Shown here piece after piece: positions 15,301-25,210 of a stretch of 64,000 nt of DNA. The notes under the pieces are model-generated. The model was not told where the DNA came from and made no database searches. It saw nothing but the letters and a program-made list of their open reading frames with translations. The DNA is from JBFXIE01 sp050176255 (GTDB lineage Bacteria; Pseudomonadota; Gammaproteobacteria; Burkholderiales; Burkholderiaceae_C). Positions within the stretch are counted from its first letter, which is position 1; every line of letters begins with the position of its first letter. The translations under genes were made by a program, and so were the position numbers. Where the stretch lies: assembly GCF_050176255.1 (NCBI RefSeq), contig NZ_JBFXIE010000002.1; one strand, written 5' to 3'.

Positions 15301-17109
15301 ATGAGCACCCTCGCAGACAAAAATACCTCCGCAGACGCCAGCAAGCCCAGCAACTTCCTGCGCCAGATCATCGAAGCCGACCTGGCCCAGGGCAAACATG
15401 CCCATAACCACTGGGGCGGCAGCCCCGGCGATGCGGCCCACCACGCCACAGGCGCACTGGATCCGGCCCGCATCCGCACGCGTTTTCCGCCTGAACCCAA
15501 CGGTTACCTGCACGTAGGCCACGCCAAAAGCATCTGCCTGAACTTCGGCCTGGCGCGCGACTACAGCGGCGTGTGCCATCTGCGCTTTGACGATACCAAC
15601 CCCGAAAAAGAAGACCAGGAATACGTGGACGGCATCATCGATGCCGTGAAATGGCTGGGTTTCGACTGGAAAGACCCGGACGGCCGCGAAAACCTGTACT
15701 ACGCCAGCAACTACTTCGACTTCATGTACCGCGCGGCCGAATACCTCATAGAGGCCGGCCATGCCTACGTGGACGAGCAGACGCCCGAGGAAATGCGCGC
15801 CAACCGCGGCGACTTTGGCAAGCCCGGCGTCAATAGCCCCTACCGCAGCCGCACACCGGCAGAGAGCCTGGCGCGATTTCGCGAAATGCGCGACGGCAAG
15901 CTGCCCGACGGCGCCGCCGTGCTGCGCGCGCGCATCGACATGGCCAGCCCCAACATCAACCTGCGCGACCCGGCCATCTACCGCATCAAGCATGCCGAGC
16001 ACCACAACACTGGCAATCAGTGGTGCATCTACCCCATGTACACCTTCGCGCACCCGGTCGAAGACGCGCTGGAATGCATCACCCACAGTATCTGCACGCT
16101 GGAGTTTGAAGACCAGCGCCCGTTCTACGACTGGCTGCTGGATCGCCTGGGCGAAGGCGGCCTGATCGCCCGTCCGCAGCCACGCCAGTATGAGTTCGCG
16201 CGGCTCAACCTGACTTATGTCGTCACCAGCAAGCGCAAGCTCAAGCACCTGGTGGACAACGGCATCGTCAGCGGCTGGGACGACCCCCGCATGCCCACCA
16301 TCGTGGGACTGCGCCGGCGCGGCTACACGCCTGCGTCCATCCAGATGTTCTGCGAGCGCATCGGCGTAACCAAGGACTACAGCTGGATCGACTACGGCAC
16401 GCTGGAGGGCTGCCTGCGCGAAGACTTGGAACCCAAGGCCCACCGCGCCATGGCGGTGCTGGATCCGCTGCGGCTCACACTGACCAACTGGGCCGAGGTG
16501 TTTGGCAGCGACAGCCACCTGGAGGCCTGCAGCCTGCCTGCCCTGCCCCATGCGCCCGAAGGCGAGGCCGTGCCCGAGCGCCACTTCACCCTGGGCTGCG
16601 AGGTCTGGATTGAGCGCGAGGATTTCGCCGAAGTGCCGCCAAAGGGCTACAAGCGCCTCTTCCCGGGTAATAAGGTGCGCCTGAAGGGCGGCTACGTCAT
16701 CGAGTGCACCGGCTGCGAGAAGGACGCCAGTGGCAACGTCACCCGCGTGCTGGCCACCGTGGTGCCCGATACCAAAAGCGGCACCCCCGGTGCAGACAGC
16801 GTCAAGGTAAAGGCCGCCATTACCTGGGTGGGCGCGGCCGACTGCGTTCAGGCAGAAGTGCGCCTTTACGACCGCCTGTTCACCGACGCCCAACCCGACG
16901 CGGGCGGCAAGGACTTCCTGGAATTGCTCAACCCTGACAGCCTGAAGGTGGTGACTGCCTACGTTGAGCCGTCTCTGGCCAATGCACAGCCAGACGACAA
17001 GTTCCAGTTTGAGCGCTTCGGCTACTTTGTGGCCGACCGCAAGGAGCACAGTGCCGCGCATCCGGTGTTCAACAAGATCACCGGGTTGAAGGACAGTTGG
17101 GCCAAGTAA
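15301..17109 (+). CDS. glnS: Glutaminyl-tRNA synthetase
   Basis: 602 aa. Charges tRNA-Gln. Class I motifs: FPPEPNGYLHVGHAKSICLNFGLA (HIGH type, near residue 65) and VVTSKRKLKHLV as the KMSKS-type loop. RFDDTNPEKE and the C-terminal beta-barrel anticodon-binding region (about 350-600) are intact. ATG 15301 is chosen over an upstream in-frame ATG at 15280 because the protein N-terminus and spacing fit better. It stands alone on plus. Confidence 0.97.
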   Translation: MSTLADKNTSADASKPSNFLRQIIEADLAQGKHAHNHWGGSPGDAAHHATGALDPARIRTRFPPEPNGYLHVGHAKSICLNFGLARDYSGVCHLRFDDTNPEKEDQEYVDGIIDAVKWLGFDWKDPDGRENLYYASNYFDFMYRAAEYLIEAGHAYVDEQTPEEMRANRGDFGKPGVNSPYRSRTPAESLARFREMRDGKLPDGAAVLRARIDMASPNINLRDPAIYRIKHAEHHNTGNQWCIYPMYTFAHPVEDALECITHSICTLEFEDQRPFYDWLLDRLGEGGLIARPQPRQYEFARLNLTYVVTSKRKLKHLVDNGIVSGWDDPRMPTIVGLRRRGYTPASIQMFCERIGVTKDYSWIDYGTLEGCLREDLEPKAHRAMAVLDPLRLTLTNWAEVFGSDSHLEACSLPALPHAPEGEAVPERHFTLGCEVWIEREDFAEVPPKGYKRLFPGNKVRLKGGYVIECTGCEKDASGNVTRVLATVVPDTKSGTPGADSVKVKAAITWVGAADCVQAEVRLYDRLFTDAQPDAGGKDFLELLNPDSLKVVTAYVEPSLANAQPDDKFQFERFGYFVADRKEHSAAHPVFNKITGLKDSWAK

Positions 17110-17196
17110 GCACTGGGCGCAACCCATGGTTCGCCCCGGTGGGCGCTGGCGCGATGGCGACTACCATCGCCCGACCACCCCCCACAAGGACATACC

Positions 17197-19047
17197 ATGC
17201 GCCGCCACCTGCCCCATGGCCGATTCACAGCCCTCACCGCCTGCGTAGCCGCAGCGCTGCTGACCGCCTGTTCCAGCGCGCCGACGCGCCTTCAGTACCA
17301 GATACCCCAGCAGCCCGAGGGCTCATCGGGTCATACCGATAAACCCGGCTGGGCCGCCGAGCGCTTTGCCGTGGCGGCCGCCAATCCGCTGGCTACCGAC
17401 GCTGGCTACCAAGTGCTCAAGGCCGGCGGATCAGCCATTGATGCAGCCATCGCAGTGCAGATGGTGCTCACGCTGGTGGAGCCGCAGTCCAGCGGCATCG
17501 GCGGCGGTGCCTTTTTACTGCATGCCGCGGGCAACCGGGTAGAGGCCTATGACGGACGCGAAACAGCCCCCGCCGCCGCCACGCCGGACTTGTTCATCGG
17601 TGCCGACGGCAAGCCCCTGGCCTTTCACGACGCGGTGGTGGGCGGGCGCTCGGTCGGCGTGCCGGGCACGGTACGCATGCTGGAGCAGGCCCACCGCGAA
17701 CACGGCGCGCTGCCCTGGGCGGCACTGTTTCAGCCCGCCATCCAACTTGCCGAGCAAGGCTTCAACGTCAGCGCACGCCTGAATGCGTTGCTGTCTAACG
17801 AAAAATTTCTGGCCCAGGACCCAGTGGCGCGCGCCTATTTTTTTGACCCCGACGGCAAACCCTGGCCGGTGGGCCACACGCTGCGCAATCCCGAGCTGGC
17901 AGTCGTGCTGCGCGCCATTGCCAAGGATGGCTCCAGGGCGTTGCTGGAGGGAGATGTAGCCCAGGCCATCGTTGCCAAAGTCCAGAGCCACCCCATCAAC
18001 CCGGGGCGCCTTGCCCTGGCCGACTTGTCAGGCTACCAGCCCAAGAAACGCGACGCCCTGTGCTTTGACCACCAGGCGGGCGCAAGGGATTTGCGCATCT
18101 GCGGCTTTCCGCCGCCCAGCTCCGGCGCCATTGCCGTGGGGCAAATCCTGGGTATCCTGAACCACACCGGCGCCTCGGCCCTGGCATTGCAAGACAGCCC
18201 CCAGGGCCCCGCGCCCAGTGCCGATTGGCTTTATCTGTACAACGAGGCAGCGCGCCTGGCGTTTGCCGACCGCGCCCAGTATGTGGCAGACCCGGACTTT
18301 GTGCGCCCGCCGGCCGGCACCTGGATGAGCCTGCTGGACCCCGCCTACCTCGCCAGCCGCGCGCTCCTCATCGGGCCGCACAGCATGAAGGTGGCCCAGC
18401 CCGGTACGCCCGGCGGCGTGCAGACCGGCATGGCCCCCATGCCAGACCAGCCAGAGTTCGGCACCAGCCACATCAGCGTGGTCGATGCGCGGGGTAACGC
18501 TGTCGCCATGACGACCACCATCGAAGACCAGTTCGGCTCGCGCCAGATGATCAGCACCAGCAGCGCGCGCAGCGGCGGTTTTCTGCTCAACAACGAGCTG
18601 ACCGACTTCAGCTTTGCACCGCGAGATGCCCAAGGCCGCCCCATCGCCAACCGGGTGGAGCCGGGCAAGCGACCCCGCTCGTCCATGGCGCCCACGCTGG
18701 TGTTTGACAAGGCTTCAGGCCAATTGCTGATGAGCGGCGGCAGCCCCGGCGGCGCGCTGATCATCCACTACACCGCCAAGACGCTCCATGGCATTTTCAA
18801 CTGGGGCCTGACGCCGCAGCAGGCCATCGACCTGCCCAACTTCGGCAACCTCAACGGCCCCACCCTGCTGGAAGAAAAGCGCTTCACCCCTGCCACGCTG
18901 GAGAGCCTGCGCGCGCGCGGCGCAGAGGTGCGCGAGATGAACATGACCAGCGGCCTGCAGGCCATCACGCGCGGCCAGGTGCACGGCAAGCCCATGTGGC
19001 TGGGCGGCGCCGACCCGCGGCGCGAAGGCGTGGTGATGGGCGATTGA
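17197..19047 (+). CDS. ggt: Gamma-glutamyltransferase, lipoprotein form
   Basis: 616 aa. Hydrolyses or transfers the gamma-glutamyl group of glutathione in the periplasm. The lipobox LLTAC-S (C25) after a hydrophobic stretch indicates lipid anchoring, unlike soluble E. coli GGT. The precursor is cut autocatalytically before the Thr in EFGTSHISVVDARGNAVA, which becomes the nucleophile. SSGIGGGAFLL and the GGSPGG motif near the C-terminus (LLMSGGSPGGALI) are diagnostic. About 90 bp separates it from glnS. Confidence 0.94.
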   Translation: MRRHLPHGRFTALTACVAAALLTACSSAPTRLQYQIPQQPEGSSGHTDKPGWAAERFAVAAANPLATDAGYQVLKAGGSAIDAAIAVQMVLTLVEPQSSGIGGGAFLLHAAGNRVEAYDGRETAPAAATPDLFIGADGKPLAFHDAVVGGRSVGVPGTVRMLEQAHREHGALPWAALFQPAIQLAEQGFNVSARLNALLSNEKFLAQDPVARAYFFDPDGKPWPVGHTLRNPELAVVLRAIAKDGSRALLEGDVAQAIVAKVQSHPINPGRLALADLSGYQPKKRDALCFDHQAGARDLRICGFPPPSSGAIAVGQILGILNHTGASALALQDSPQGPAPSADWLYLYNEAARLAFADRAQYVADPDFVRPPAGTWMSLLDPAYLASRALLIGPHSMKVAQPGTPGGVQTGMAPMPDQPEFGTSHISVVDARGNAVAMTTTIEDQFGSRQMISTSSARSGGFLLNNELTDFSFAPRDAQGRPIANRVEPGKRPRSSMAPTLVFDKASGQLLMSGGSPGGALIIHYTAKTLHGIFNWGLTPQQAIDLPNFGNLNGPTLLEEKRFTPATLESLRARGAEVREMNMTSGLQAITRGQVHGKPMWLGGADPRREGVVMGD

Positions 19048-19298
19048 GCGTCCAGACATGGACGAATGCGTGTTTTCGTGGCACCCGGGCGTCAGCCACC
19101 AACGTGGCTGCAGATCACCAGGTTACGACACAAGGCCCCGCGACTTCGTAAAATGCCGTCTTTGTAAAAACGTGTGCTAGGCACTGCGCCTGCGCTTGCC
19201 GTCCGCGGCGGCATCCACGTTCTGTGCATGTTTCTGGCCCGCATCACCCTCTCGCGTGCTGCCAGGCATGCGCAACCAGCCCTCTTCTTGGAGACTCC

Positions 19299-19910
19299 AT
19301 GCAGGCTTTACTTTCACTGTCGCGTGCCATCGACAGGCTTAACGCGTTCGTCGGCAAATATTCCATCTGGCTCATCTTTGCCGCGACCTTCATCAGTGCC
19401 GCCAATGCCATCGTGCGCAAGGCGTTCGACACCAGCTCCAATGCTTTCCTCGAAGTGCAGTGGTATCTGTTTGCCTGGTCTTTTCTGATCGCCGCGGGCT
19501 ACACCTTGCTGCACCGTGAGCACGTGCGCATCGACGTGCTCAACAGCCGCCTGTCCAAAAAAGCCCAAGTGTGGATCGACATCATCGGCTTTGCTTTCTT
19601 CCTGACGCCGCTGTGCATCACCATCCTGGTGCTGTCCACGCCCGAGCTCATTCAAAAGTACCAGTCCGCTGAAATGTCGGGCAACCCCGGCGGCCTGATC
19701 CGCTGGCCTGTCTGGGCGGCCATTCCGGTGGGCATCACGCTGCTGATGCTGCAGGGCTGGTCCGAGCTCATCAAGCGCATTGCCTTCCTGGCCGGCAAGG
19801 GCCCCGACCCCATGGGCAAGCTGGTGGACAAGAGCGCCGAAGAAGAACTGATGGAGGCGCTGCGTGCCGCCGAAGAAGCCAAAAAGCCCGCCACTGCGGC
19901 ACCTCATTGA
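19299..19910 (+). CDS. dctQ: TRAP transporter small permease (DctQ type)
   Basis: 203 aa. Four hydrophobic segments typical of DctQ: IWLIFAATFISAANAIVRK, WYLFAWSFLIAAGYTLL, the IIGFAFFLTPLCITILVL region and WAAIPVGITLLMLQGW. The C-terminal tail is charged and rich in Glu/Ala. The start is ATG 19299 with GGAG upstream. It forms a membrane complex with the DctM-type protein encoded 25 bp downstream for sodium-coupled uptake of organic acids. The binding protein gene lies convergent after dctM. Confidence 0.93.
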   Translation: MQALLSLSRAIDRLNAFVGKYSIWLIFAATFISAANAIVRKAFDTSSNAFLEVQWYLFAWSFLIAAGYTLLHREHVRIDVLNSRLSKKAQVWIDIIGFAFFLTPLCITILVLSTPELIQKYQSAEMSGNPGGLIRWPVWAAIPVGITLLMLQGWSELIKRIAFLAGKGPDPMGKLVDKSAEEELMEALRAAEEAKKPATAAPH

Positions 19911-19934
19911 ATAACCCGCAGGAGCGCATCTCTC

Positions 19935-21764
19935 ATGGAATTCATCGCTACCAACTTCGCCCCCATCATGTTCGGGGGGTTGATCATTTTTCTGCTGCTG
20001 GGTTTTCCCGTCGCCTTCAGCCTGGGCGCTTGCGGCCTGCTGTTTGGCCTGCTGGGGATCGAGATGGGCGTTTTCCCCTCGTCGGTAATAGCCTGGCTGC
20101 CCCAGCGCCTGATTGGCATCATGGCCAACGATACGCTGCTGGCGGTTCCGTTCTTCACCCTGATGGGCTTGATCATGGAACGCAGCGGCATGGCCGAGGA
20201 CTTGCTGGATACCGTGGGCCAGGTGTTCGGCCCGATGCGCGGCGGCCTGGCGCTGGCCGTGATCTTCGTGGGCGCGCTGCTGGCGGCCACCACGGGCGTG
20301 GTGGCCGCGTCGGTCATCTCGATGGGCCTGATCTCTCTGCCCATCATGCTGCGCTACGGCTATGACCGGCGCCTGGCCAGCGGCGTGATTGCCGCATCCG
20401 GCACGCTGGCCCAGATCATTCCGCCCTCGCTGGTGCTGATCTTGATGGCCGACCAGCTCGGCCGCAGCGTAGGCGAGATGTACAAGGGCGCCTTCGTGCC
20501 CGCCTTCATGCTGGTGGGTCTGTATGTGCTGTGGGTGGTCATCCTGGCCATCTTCAAACCCCAGTCCGTTCCTGCACTGCCGCCCGAGGCACGCGTCTAT
20601 CGGGAAGACGACGGCGGCTGGGGCTACACCTCGCTGGCCGTGGTGATGGCGATCTCCACGGCCGCATCCATTTTCCTGGCCACCCACATGGCCGACGTGC
20701 ACACCTGGTGGACTGGCACCGAAGTGCTGGACGTGCCGACGGACGAGAAAGTCGTCACTGCCATGTGCGGCGGCACCTTCATCGCCTTCGTGATCGCCAG
20801 CATCAACCGCGTGCTGAAGCTGGGCCTGCTGTCGCGCCTGGCCGAGCGCGTGACTTTTGTGCTGATCCCGCCACTGCTGCTGATTTTCCTGGTGCTGGGC
20901 ACCATCTTTCTGGGCATTGCTACGCCCACCGAGGGTGGCGCCATGGGTGCCATGGCAGCGCTGGTTCTGGGTTTTGCGCGCAAGCGGCTGGACATGCCTT
21001 TGCTCAAGCAGGCACTGGGCGCCACTACACGTCTGGCCAGCTTCGTGATGTTCATCATGATCGGCGCCACCACCTTCAGCCTGGTGTTCCAGGCAGCCGA
21101 CGGCCCGAAGTGGGTGGAACACCTGCTGGCCAGCCTGCCCGGCGGCCAAATCGGCTTTCTGATCGTGGTGAACCTCATGATCTTCTTCCTGGCGTTCTTC
21201 CTCGACTATTTCGAGCTGTCCTTCATCGTCGTGCCGCTGCTGGGGCCTGTTGCCGACAAGCTGGGCATCGATCTGATCTGGTTCGGCGTGCTGCTGGCCA
21301 TGAACATGCAAACCTCGTTCATGCACCCGCCCTTCGGCTTCGCCCTGTTCTTCCTGCGCTCGGTGGCACCCGACAAGCCTTACGTGGACCGCGTGACGCA
21401 CAAGGTGATCCAGCCCGTGACCACCATGCAGATCTACAAAGGCGCGATTCCCTTCGTGCTCATCCAGCTCATCATGGTCAGCATGCTGATCGCCTTCCCA
21501 TCGCTGGTGACAGGCAGCCTGGATAAGAAGGTGGAAGTGAACATGGAAGCCGTAGGCGCACAGATGATGGATGCGCTGAAAAACGAGCAGGGCTACAAAG
21601 AACAGGGCTACGGCGCTGTGACCAACGACCCCTTCGCCACCCAGCCTGCCGAAGGTGCACAGCCGGCACCCGCAGATGGCGCATCCGCACCGGATGACGG
21701 GGGTTATGGCTCTGACGACCCCGCCAAGGCGTTGCAAGACGCCCTGGGCACGGGCAACAAATAA
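19935..21764 (+). CDS. dctM: TRAP transporter large permease (DctM type), enlarged
   Basis: 609 aa, against about 430 for the standard DctM. The core has many membrane helices with GFPVAFSLGACGLLFGLLG, ATTGVVAASVISMGLISLP and PPSLVLILMADQLG. There are two extra parts: a loop of about 80 residues with its own helix (around 215-300, GWGYTSLAVVMAISTAASIF), and a C-terminal tail of about 60 Ala/Pro/Asp/Gly-rich residues. These features fit the mannitol/chloroaromatic-type annotation group. It runs with dctQ and ends at a rho-independent terminator. Confidence 0.92.
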   Translation: MEFIATNFAPIMFGGLIIFLLLGFPVAFSLGACGLLFGLLGIEMGVFPSSVIAWLPQRLIGIMANDTLLAVPFFTLMGLIMERSGMAEDLLDTVGQVFGPMRGGLALAVIFVGALLAATTGVVAASVISMGLISLPIMLRYGYDRRLASGVIAASGTLAQIIPPSLVLILMADQLGRSVGEMYKGAFVPAFMLVGLYVLWVVILAIFKPQSVPALPPEARVYREDDGGWGYTSLAVVMAISTAASIFLATHMADVHTWWTGTEVLDVPTDEKVVTAMCGGTFIAFVIASINRVLKLGLLSRLAERVTFVLIPPLLLIFLVLGTIFLGIATPTEGGAMGAMAALVLGFARKRLDMPLLKQALGATTRLASFVMFIMIGATTFSLVFQAADGPKWVEHLLASLPGGQIGFLIVVNLMIFFLAFFLDYFELSFIVVPLLGPVADKLGIDLIWFGVLLAMNMQTSFMHPPFGFALFFLRSVAPDKPYVDRVTHKVIQPVTTMQIYKGAIPFVLIQLIMVSMLIAFPSLVTGSLDKKVEVNMEAVGAQMMDALKNEQGYKEQGYGAVTNDPFATQPAEGAQPAPADGASAPDDGGYGSDDPAKALQDALGTGNK

Positions 21765-21790
21765 ACGTCCGCGCCTTCGCCTTGCCCTGA

Positions 21791-21816
21791 AAGCCCCGGT
21801 TCACCGGGGCTTTTTC
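21791..21816 (+). terminator. Terminator after dctM
   Basis: AGCCCCGGT / ACCGGGGCT (21792-21800 and 21803-21811) with a 2-base centre, followed by TTTTT. Confidence 0.85.
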
Positions 21817-21843
21817 TTGGCCGCAACAAGCGGAGCAGGCAAC

Positions 21844-21869
21844 AAAAAAGCCGCAGAAACTGCGGCTTG
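21844..21869 (-). terminator. Terminator after dctP
   Basis: AGCCGCAG (21849-21856), AAA loop, CTGCGGCT (21860-21867). The A6 run at 21844-21849 is a T-run on the minus strand, so this ends the dctP transcript. Confidence 0.8.
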
Positions 21870-21922
21870 TGGGATGGCCAGAGGGCCGACGGCGGCCGCC
21901 TTGCGGGCGGCCTGCTGCGCTA

Positions 21923-23005
21923 TCAGATCTTCACGCCGTTCATGTACTGGTTGAACGGGAACTCCGAGAAGCGGTTCCACAGAATCTGGTCGCGCTGGAA
22001 AGCACGCATGTCCTGGTGGATCTTCTTGAACTCGGGCGACTTGGCCTCGTGCTCGGCAAACACTTCCATCGAGGCCTTGAAGCCAGCGTCCATGATGGCC
22101 TTGGGGAACGCCCTGAGCTGCGTCTTGTTGGCCACCAGGTTCTTGATGGCGCGTGGGTTGAAGACCTGGTACTTGGAAGTCATGTCGGCAGCGGCCACGC
22201 GGGTGGCGGCGTCCAGGATGGCCTTGTTCTCTGCCGACAGGGCGTTGTACTTCTTGATGTTGATGAAGAACTCCAGGTCGGCAGAACCTTCCCACCAGCC
22301 CGGGTAGTAGTAATAAGGCGCCACCTTGTTGAAGCCCAGCTTTTCATCGTCATAGGGGCCGACGAACTCCACGGCGTCCAGCGTGCCCTTTTCCAGCGCC
22401 TGGTACACGTCACCAGCCGGCATGTTCTGCGACACCACGCCCAGCTTGGCCATGGCTTCGCCGAACACGCCGCCGCCCAGGCGCATCTTCAGGCCCTTGA
22501 GGTCGGCCACGGTCTTGATTTCCTTGCGATACCAGCCACCCATCTGGGTGGTGGTGTTGCCGGCGCTGGCGGTCTTGAAGTTGTATTTCTCGAAGAAAGC
22601 ATCCAGGTACTTGCGGCCGTTGCCGTAGTCCTTCCAGGCAGCCATTTGCAGCGTAGTCAGGCCAAAGGGCACGGCGCAGCTGAAGGCAAAGACGGGATCC
22701 TTGCCGGTGAAGTAGTAAGCGGCCGTCTGCGCCATGTCGATGGTGTCGCCCTGCAGCGCATCCACCACGCCAAAAGCAGGCATCAGCTCGCCAGCGGGGT
22801 GCACCGAGATTTCAAACTTGCCGCCCGACATGGCCTTGACCAGCTGGGACATTTTTTCTGCGCTGCCAAAGATCGTGTCCAGCGACTTGGGGAAGCTGGA
22901 GGCGAGGCGCCAGCGAACGGCGGCCTGGGCATGAACTGCGGGTGCAACACCGGCGGCGAGCACACCAGCCAAACCGGCCTGCTTGATGATTGAGCGACGA
23001 TCCAT
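21923..23005 (-). CDS. dctP: TRAP transporter substrate-binding protein (DctP type)
   Basis: 360 aa. Periplasmic ligand-binding subunit. The N-terminus MDRRSIIKQAGLAGVLAAG then AVHAQA has a twin-arginine-like motif (RRSIIK) and a cleavage site. Mature-domain marks include WRLASSFPKSLDTI, the LKMRLGGG segment with its conserved Arg, and YYYYPGWWEGSADLEFF. The last is close to the 2-oxoacid-binding TakP group, so a keto acid is a fair guess for the ligand. It is convergent with dctQM, not in one operon with it. ATG 23005 is the only start that keeps the export signal. Confidence 0.9.
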   Translation of the reverse strand: MDRRSIIKQAGLAGVLAAGVAPAVHAQAAVRWRLASSFPKSLDTIFGSAEKMSQLVKAMSGGKFEISVHPAGELMPAFGVVDALQGDTIDMAQTAAYYFTGKDPVFAFSCAVPFGLTTLQMAAWKDYGNGRKYLDAFFEKYNFKTASAGNTTTQMGGWYRKEIKTVADLKGLKMRLGGGVFGEAMAKLGVVSQNMPAGDVYQALEKGTLDAVEFVGPYDDEKLGFNKVAPYYYYPGWWEGSADLEFFINIKKYNALSAENKAILDAATRVAAADMTSKYQVFNPRAIKNLVANKTQLRAFPKAIMDAGFKASMEVFAEHEAKSPEFKKIHQDMRAFQRDQILWNRFSEFPFNQYMNGVKI

Positions 23006-23213
23006 GGGCAAATTCTCCGAAGTGATGAAGCAAAAATAACCTGTTCGAGTGTACGCCCCGCCGGGCCACAACAAAGACAGGTCAACGATTGTAAAAATCC
23101 GGGTGCCGGCGTGGCCACCGGGGTTGCACTGAGAGCGCCAGCATGCGTGCAGCCCGGCGTTGCAGGCACCGCGGTTTCGTGGCGTCCATCGCCCTCGAGG
23201 CGCGTTTTCGATC

Positions 23214-25106
23214 CTAGGCGGCGGCCCGCGCCTGCTGCCCGCGCACCTGCTGGCCAAAACGCTCGGTGATCGAGCGCTCGATACCCGCGGCATCCAGCCC
23301 CTGCAGAGCCAGCAATTTGGCCGGGTCGCCATGCTCGATGAACACATCCGGCAGGCCCAACTGCAGCAACGGACGCTGCAGTCCGGCGGCCGCCAGCGCC
23401 TCGGCCACGGCGCTGCCCGCACCGCCCATGATGCAGCCCTCTTCCACCGTCACCAGCGCCTCATGCCCCGCTGCCACCTGCAGCAGCAGCGCAAGATCCA
23501 GCGGCTTGACCCAGCGCATGTTGACCACCGTGGCATCCAGCGCCTGGGCCGCCTGCAGCGCCGGATACAGCAGCGTGCCGAAAGCCAGGATGGCAATTCG
23601 CTGCCCCGTGCGGCGCACCTCGCCCTTGCCGAAGGGCAGCCCCTCCAGGCCCGGCAGTGGCGCTACGCCCACGCCAGCGCCGCGCGGGTAGCGCACGGCC
23701 ACGGGGTGATCCTGCTCGTAGGCGGTGGTGAGCAGTTGGCGGCATTCGCGCTCGTCTGCCGGGCAGGCCATGCTCATGTGGGGGATGCAGCGCACGAAGG
23801 CGATGTCGTAGGCGCCCGCGTGCGTGGCGCCGTCGGCCCCCACCAGCCCCGCGCGGTCCAGCGCAAACACCACGGGCAGGTTTTGCAAAGCCACGTCGTG
23901 GATCAGCTGGTCGTAGGCACGCTGCAAAAAGGTGGAGTAGATCGCCACCACGGGCTTCACGCCCTCGCAGGCCATGCCTGCGGCAAAGGTGACGGCATGC
24001 TGCTCGGCAATGCCCACGTCGTAGTAGCGGTCGGGAAAGCGCTGGTGGAACTCGACCATGCCCGAGCCTTCACGCATGGCAGGCGTGATGCCCACCAGGC
24101 GCGTGTCCTTGTCCGCCATGTCGCACAGCCACTGTCCGAACACCTGGGTGAAGGTCTGCTTGGGCGGCGTGGCCGGCTTGACCAGGCCCACGCGCGGGTC
24201 GAACTTGCCCGGGCCGTGGTAGGCCACGGGGTCGGCCTCGGCCAGCTTGTAGCCCTGGCCCTTTTTGGTGACCACATGCAGGAATTGCGGCCCTTTCAGG
24301 CCCTTGATGTTCTCCAGCGTGGGGATGAGCGAGTCCAGGTCGTGCCCGTCGATCGGCCCGATGTAGTTGAAGCCAAACTTCTCGAACAGCGTGGCCGGCA
24401 CCACCATGCCCTTGGCCTGCTGCTCCAGGCGCTTGGCCAGCTCCAGCAGCGGCGGCGCATTCTTGAGCACACTCTTGCCCACGTCGCGCGCCTTGGCGTA
24501 GAACTGCCCGCTCATCAGCTGCGCCAGGTAGCGGTTCAGCGCGCCCACGGGCGGGCTGATGCTCATGTCGTTGTCGTTCAGGATGACCAGCAAATCCGCG
24601 TCGGCCACGCCGGCGTTGTTCAGCGCCTCGAAGGCCATGCCGGCGGTCATGGCGCCATCGCCAATGATGGCGATGGCCCGGCGGTCATCGCCTTTTTGCT
24701 TGGCCGCCAGCGCCATGCCAAGCGCCGCCGAGATGCTGGTGGACGAGTGCGCCGTGCCGAAGGTGTCGTATTCGCTCTCGGCGCGCTGCGGAAAGCCCGA
24801 CAGGCCGCCCAGCTGGCGCAGCGTGGGCATGCGCTCGCGCCGGCCGGTCAATATCTTGTGCGGGTAGGTCTGGTGGCCCACGTCCCACACCAGCCGGTCA
24901 CGAGGGGTGTCGAACACGGCATGCAGCGCCACGGTCAGCTCCACCGTGCCCAGGTTGGACGACAGGTGCCCGCCGGTCCTGGAGACGCTCTCCAGCACGA
25001 AAGCGCGCAGTTCGGCTGCCAGGGTCTTGAGTTCGGCACGGGGCAGCCGGCGAAGGTCAGCGGGGTCGTTCACGCGCTCAAGCAGTGGATAGTTTGTCAT
25101 GGACAT
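23214..25106 (-). CDS. dxs: 1-deoxy-D-xylulose-5-phosphate synthase
   Basis: 630 aa. Thiamine-diphosphate enzyme that joins pyruvate and glyceraldehyde 3-phosphate, the first step of the MEP isoprenoid pathway. Seen: [13 protein letters not shown], the ThDP motif [43 protein letters not shown] with the catalytic Glu, and a transketolase C-terminal domain. ATG 25106 or ATG 25100 could serve; no Shine-Dalgarno is visible because dispersed repeat copy 4 ends two bases before 25106. ispA, the next gene upstream on the same strand, belongs to the same pathway. Confidence 0.97.
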   Translation of the reverse strand: MSMTNYPLLERVNDPADLRRLPRAELKTLAAELRAFVLESVSRTGGHLSSNLGTVELTVALHAVFDTPRDRLVWDVGHQTYPHKILTGRRERMPTLRQLGGLSGFPQRAESEYDTFGTAHSSTSISAALGMALAAKQKGDDRRAIAIIGDGAMTAGMAFEALNNAGVADADLLVILNDNDMSISPPVGALNRYLAQLMSGQFYAKARDVGKSVLKNAPPLLELAKRLEQQAKGMVVPATLFEKFGFNYIGPIDGHDLDSLIPTLENIKGLKGPQFLHVVTKKGQGYKLAEADPVAYHGPGKFDPRVGLVKPATPPKQTFTQVFGQWLCDMADKDTRLVGITPAMREGSGMVEFHQRFPDRYYDVGIAEQHAVTFAAGMACEGVKPVVAIYSTFLQRAYDQLIHDVALQNLPVVFALDRAGLVGADGATHAGAYDIAFVRCIPHMSMACPADERECRQLLTTAYEQDHPVAVRYPRGAGVGVAPLPGLEGLPFGKGEVRRTGQRIAILAFGTLLYPALQAAQALDATVVNMRWVKPLDLALLLQVAAGHEALVTVEEGCIMGGAGSAVAEALAAAGLQRPLLQLGLPDVFIEHGDPAKLLALQGLDAAGIERSITERFGQQVRGQQARAAA

Positions 25107-25108
25107 TT

Positions 25109-25165
25109 GCTATATTTTTTGTAGCTTCCAGCGCTTGATAAACAAGCGCATCAGGCCAGTTTGAC
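25109..25165 (+). repeat. Dispersed repeat copy 4, upstream of dxs
   Basis: Stem GCTATATTTTTTGTAGC (25109-25125), then TTCCAGCGCTTGATAAAC, AAGCGCATCAGGCC and AGTTTGAC. It is a near-complete copy filling half of the ispA-dxs gap and touching the dxs start. Confidence 0.85.
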
Positions 25166-25210
25166 ACATAAAAAGCACCCGCCCCGCCCTGCGCAGCCCT
25201 GGGACCGTCA

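Noticed and set aside
14665..17127. An 820-codon open frame on the minus strand covering glnS
   Set aside because: It runs antisense to all of glnS, which has every expected motif. Long antisense frames are common in GC-rich DNA. Only its last 125 codons, with their own SD and signal peptide, were kept.
19314..21737. An 807-codon frame on minus opposite dctQ and dctM
   Set aside because: It is His/Gln-rich as expected from antisense reading of membrane-protein codons and has no domain or start signal.
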